Assembly: GCA_021323835.1 (NCBI GenBank) | Contig: JAJPKI010000172.1 | Span: forward strand, 1 to 5,243 | Direction: 5' to 3' | Length of the DNA: 5,243 nt | Origin: Verrucomicrobiota bacterium | GTDB lineage: Bacteria; Verrucomicrobiota; Verrucomicrobiia; Limisphaerales; UBA11358 | Shown here: positions 5,198 through 5,243 of the stretch, piece by piece | Layout: each line of letters starts with the position of its first letter | Numbering within the stretch: the first letter of the stretch is position 1 | Program-made: the position numbers and the translations under genes | The notes under the pieces: model-generated | Told to the model about the DNA's origin: nothing | What the model saw: the letters and a program-made list of their open reading frames with translations, nothing else | Database searches by the model: none

Positions 5198-5243
5198 ATC
5201 CAGCCGACCAATTCGCCTTCGAGATTCGATTGGCGAAAATCCA
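5158..5243 (-). pseudogene. aroQ: Fragment of type II 3-dehydroquinate dehydratase, broken at its 3' side
   Basis: On the minus strand the frame reads from the right edge through DFRQSNLEGELVGWIQDA, then KGKFDVIVIN. This is the central AroQ segment: the (R)QSNxEGEL motif and the strand ending in the Asn that normally begins NPGAYTHTSVA, which carries the active-site and substrate-binding residues. AroQ catalyses dehydration of 3-dehydroquinate to 3-dehydroshikimate in the shikimate pathway, in the cytoplasm. The N-terminal part would lie beyond the window. After the Asn codon (5160-5158) the frame continues GQSKISATM..., which is antisense repressor sequence, and stays open to a stop at 4899-4897. 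The C-terminal half, including the catalytic His region, is absent. Identity is strong from the motif; real gene loss versus assembly error cannot be told from this window. Confidence 0.82.

Overview
The window looks like chromosomal DNA of a Gram-negative bacterium. The proteins include two lipobox lipoproteins, a periplasmic membrane-fusion protein and a YihY-type inner-membrane protein. GC-rich codons mixed with A/T runs, near-absent Shine-Dalgarno sequences and a small 'TPETAF...WA' anchored protein remind me of Verrucomicrobiota (Pedosphaera/Limisphaerales-like). That placement is a recollection-based guess, not a computed one.

Layout from left to right: (1) positions 1-686, minus strand, are the N-terminal 228 codons of a YihY/BrkB-family membrane protein that leaves the window on the left; because its stop lies outside the window it is easily missed. 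(2) 687-776 is a short divergent intergenic region with a 13-bp direct repeat at a 21-bp period and a TACAAT -10 box. (3) 777-853 is a complete tRNA-Arg (anticodon TCG) with encoded CCA. (4) 874-1203 is a small lipoprotein, starting 20 nt after the tRNA. (5) 1213-4620, minus strand, is a four-gene export operon transcribed right to left: lipoprotein membrane-fusion protein, membrane-anchored protein of unknown function, ABC ATPase, ABC-2 permease. Every junction is a 4-bp stop/start overlap (ATGA, ATGA, GTGA). (6) 4621-4687 is a compact divergent promoter/operator region. (7) 4688 onward, plus strand, is a TetR-family repressor with a CecR (YbiH)-type C-terminal domain. (8) From about 5158 to the right edge the minus strand encodes a piece of type II 3-dehydroquinate dehydratase (AroQ).

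The operon resembles a pared-down version of the E. coli cecR-ybhG-ybhF-ybhS-ybhR drug-export locus: one ATPase domain and one permease instead of two, plus an extra small anchored protein between fusion protein and ATPase. The repressor probably controls itself and the exporter through palindromes lying in two overlapping divergent promoters. No outer-membrane channel is encoded here.

The most striking feature is the right end. Both the repressor and aroQ lose their C-terminal coding ends at the same point (about 5155-5160), as if the 3' ends of two convergent genes had been removed by one deletion, or as if two sequences had been wrongly joined in assembly. The repressor reading frame then ends at 5197 inside antisense aroQ.
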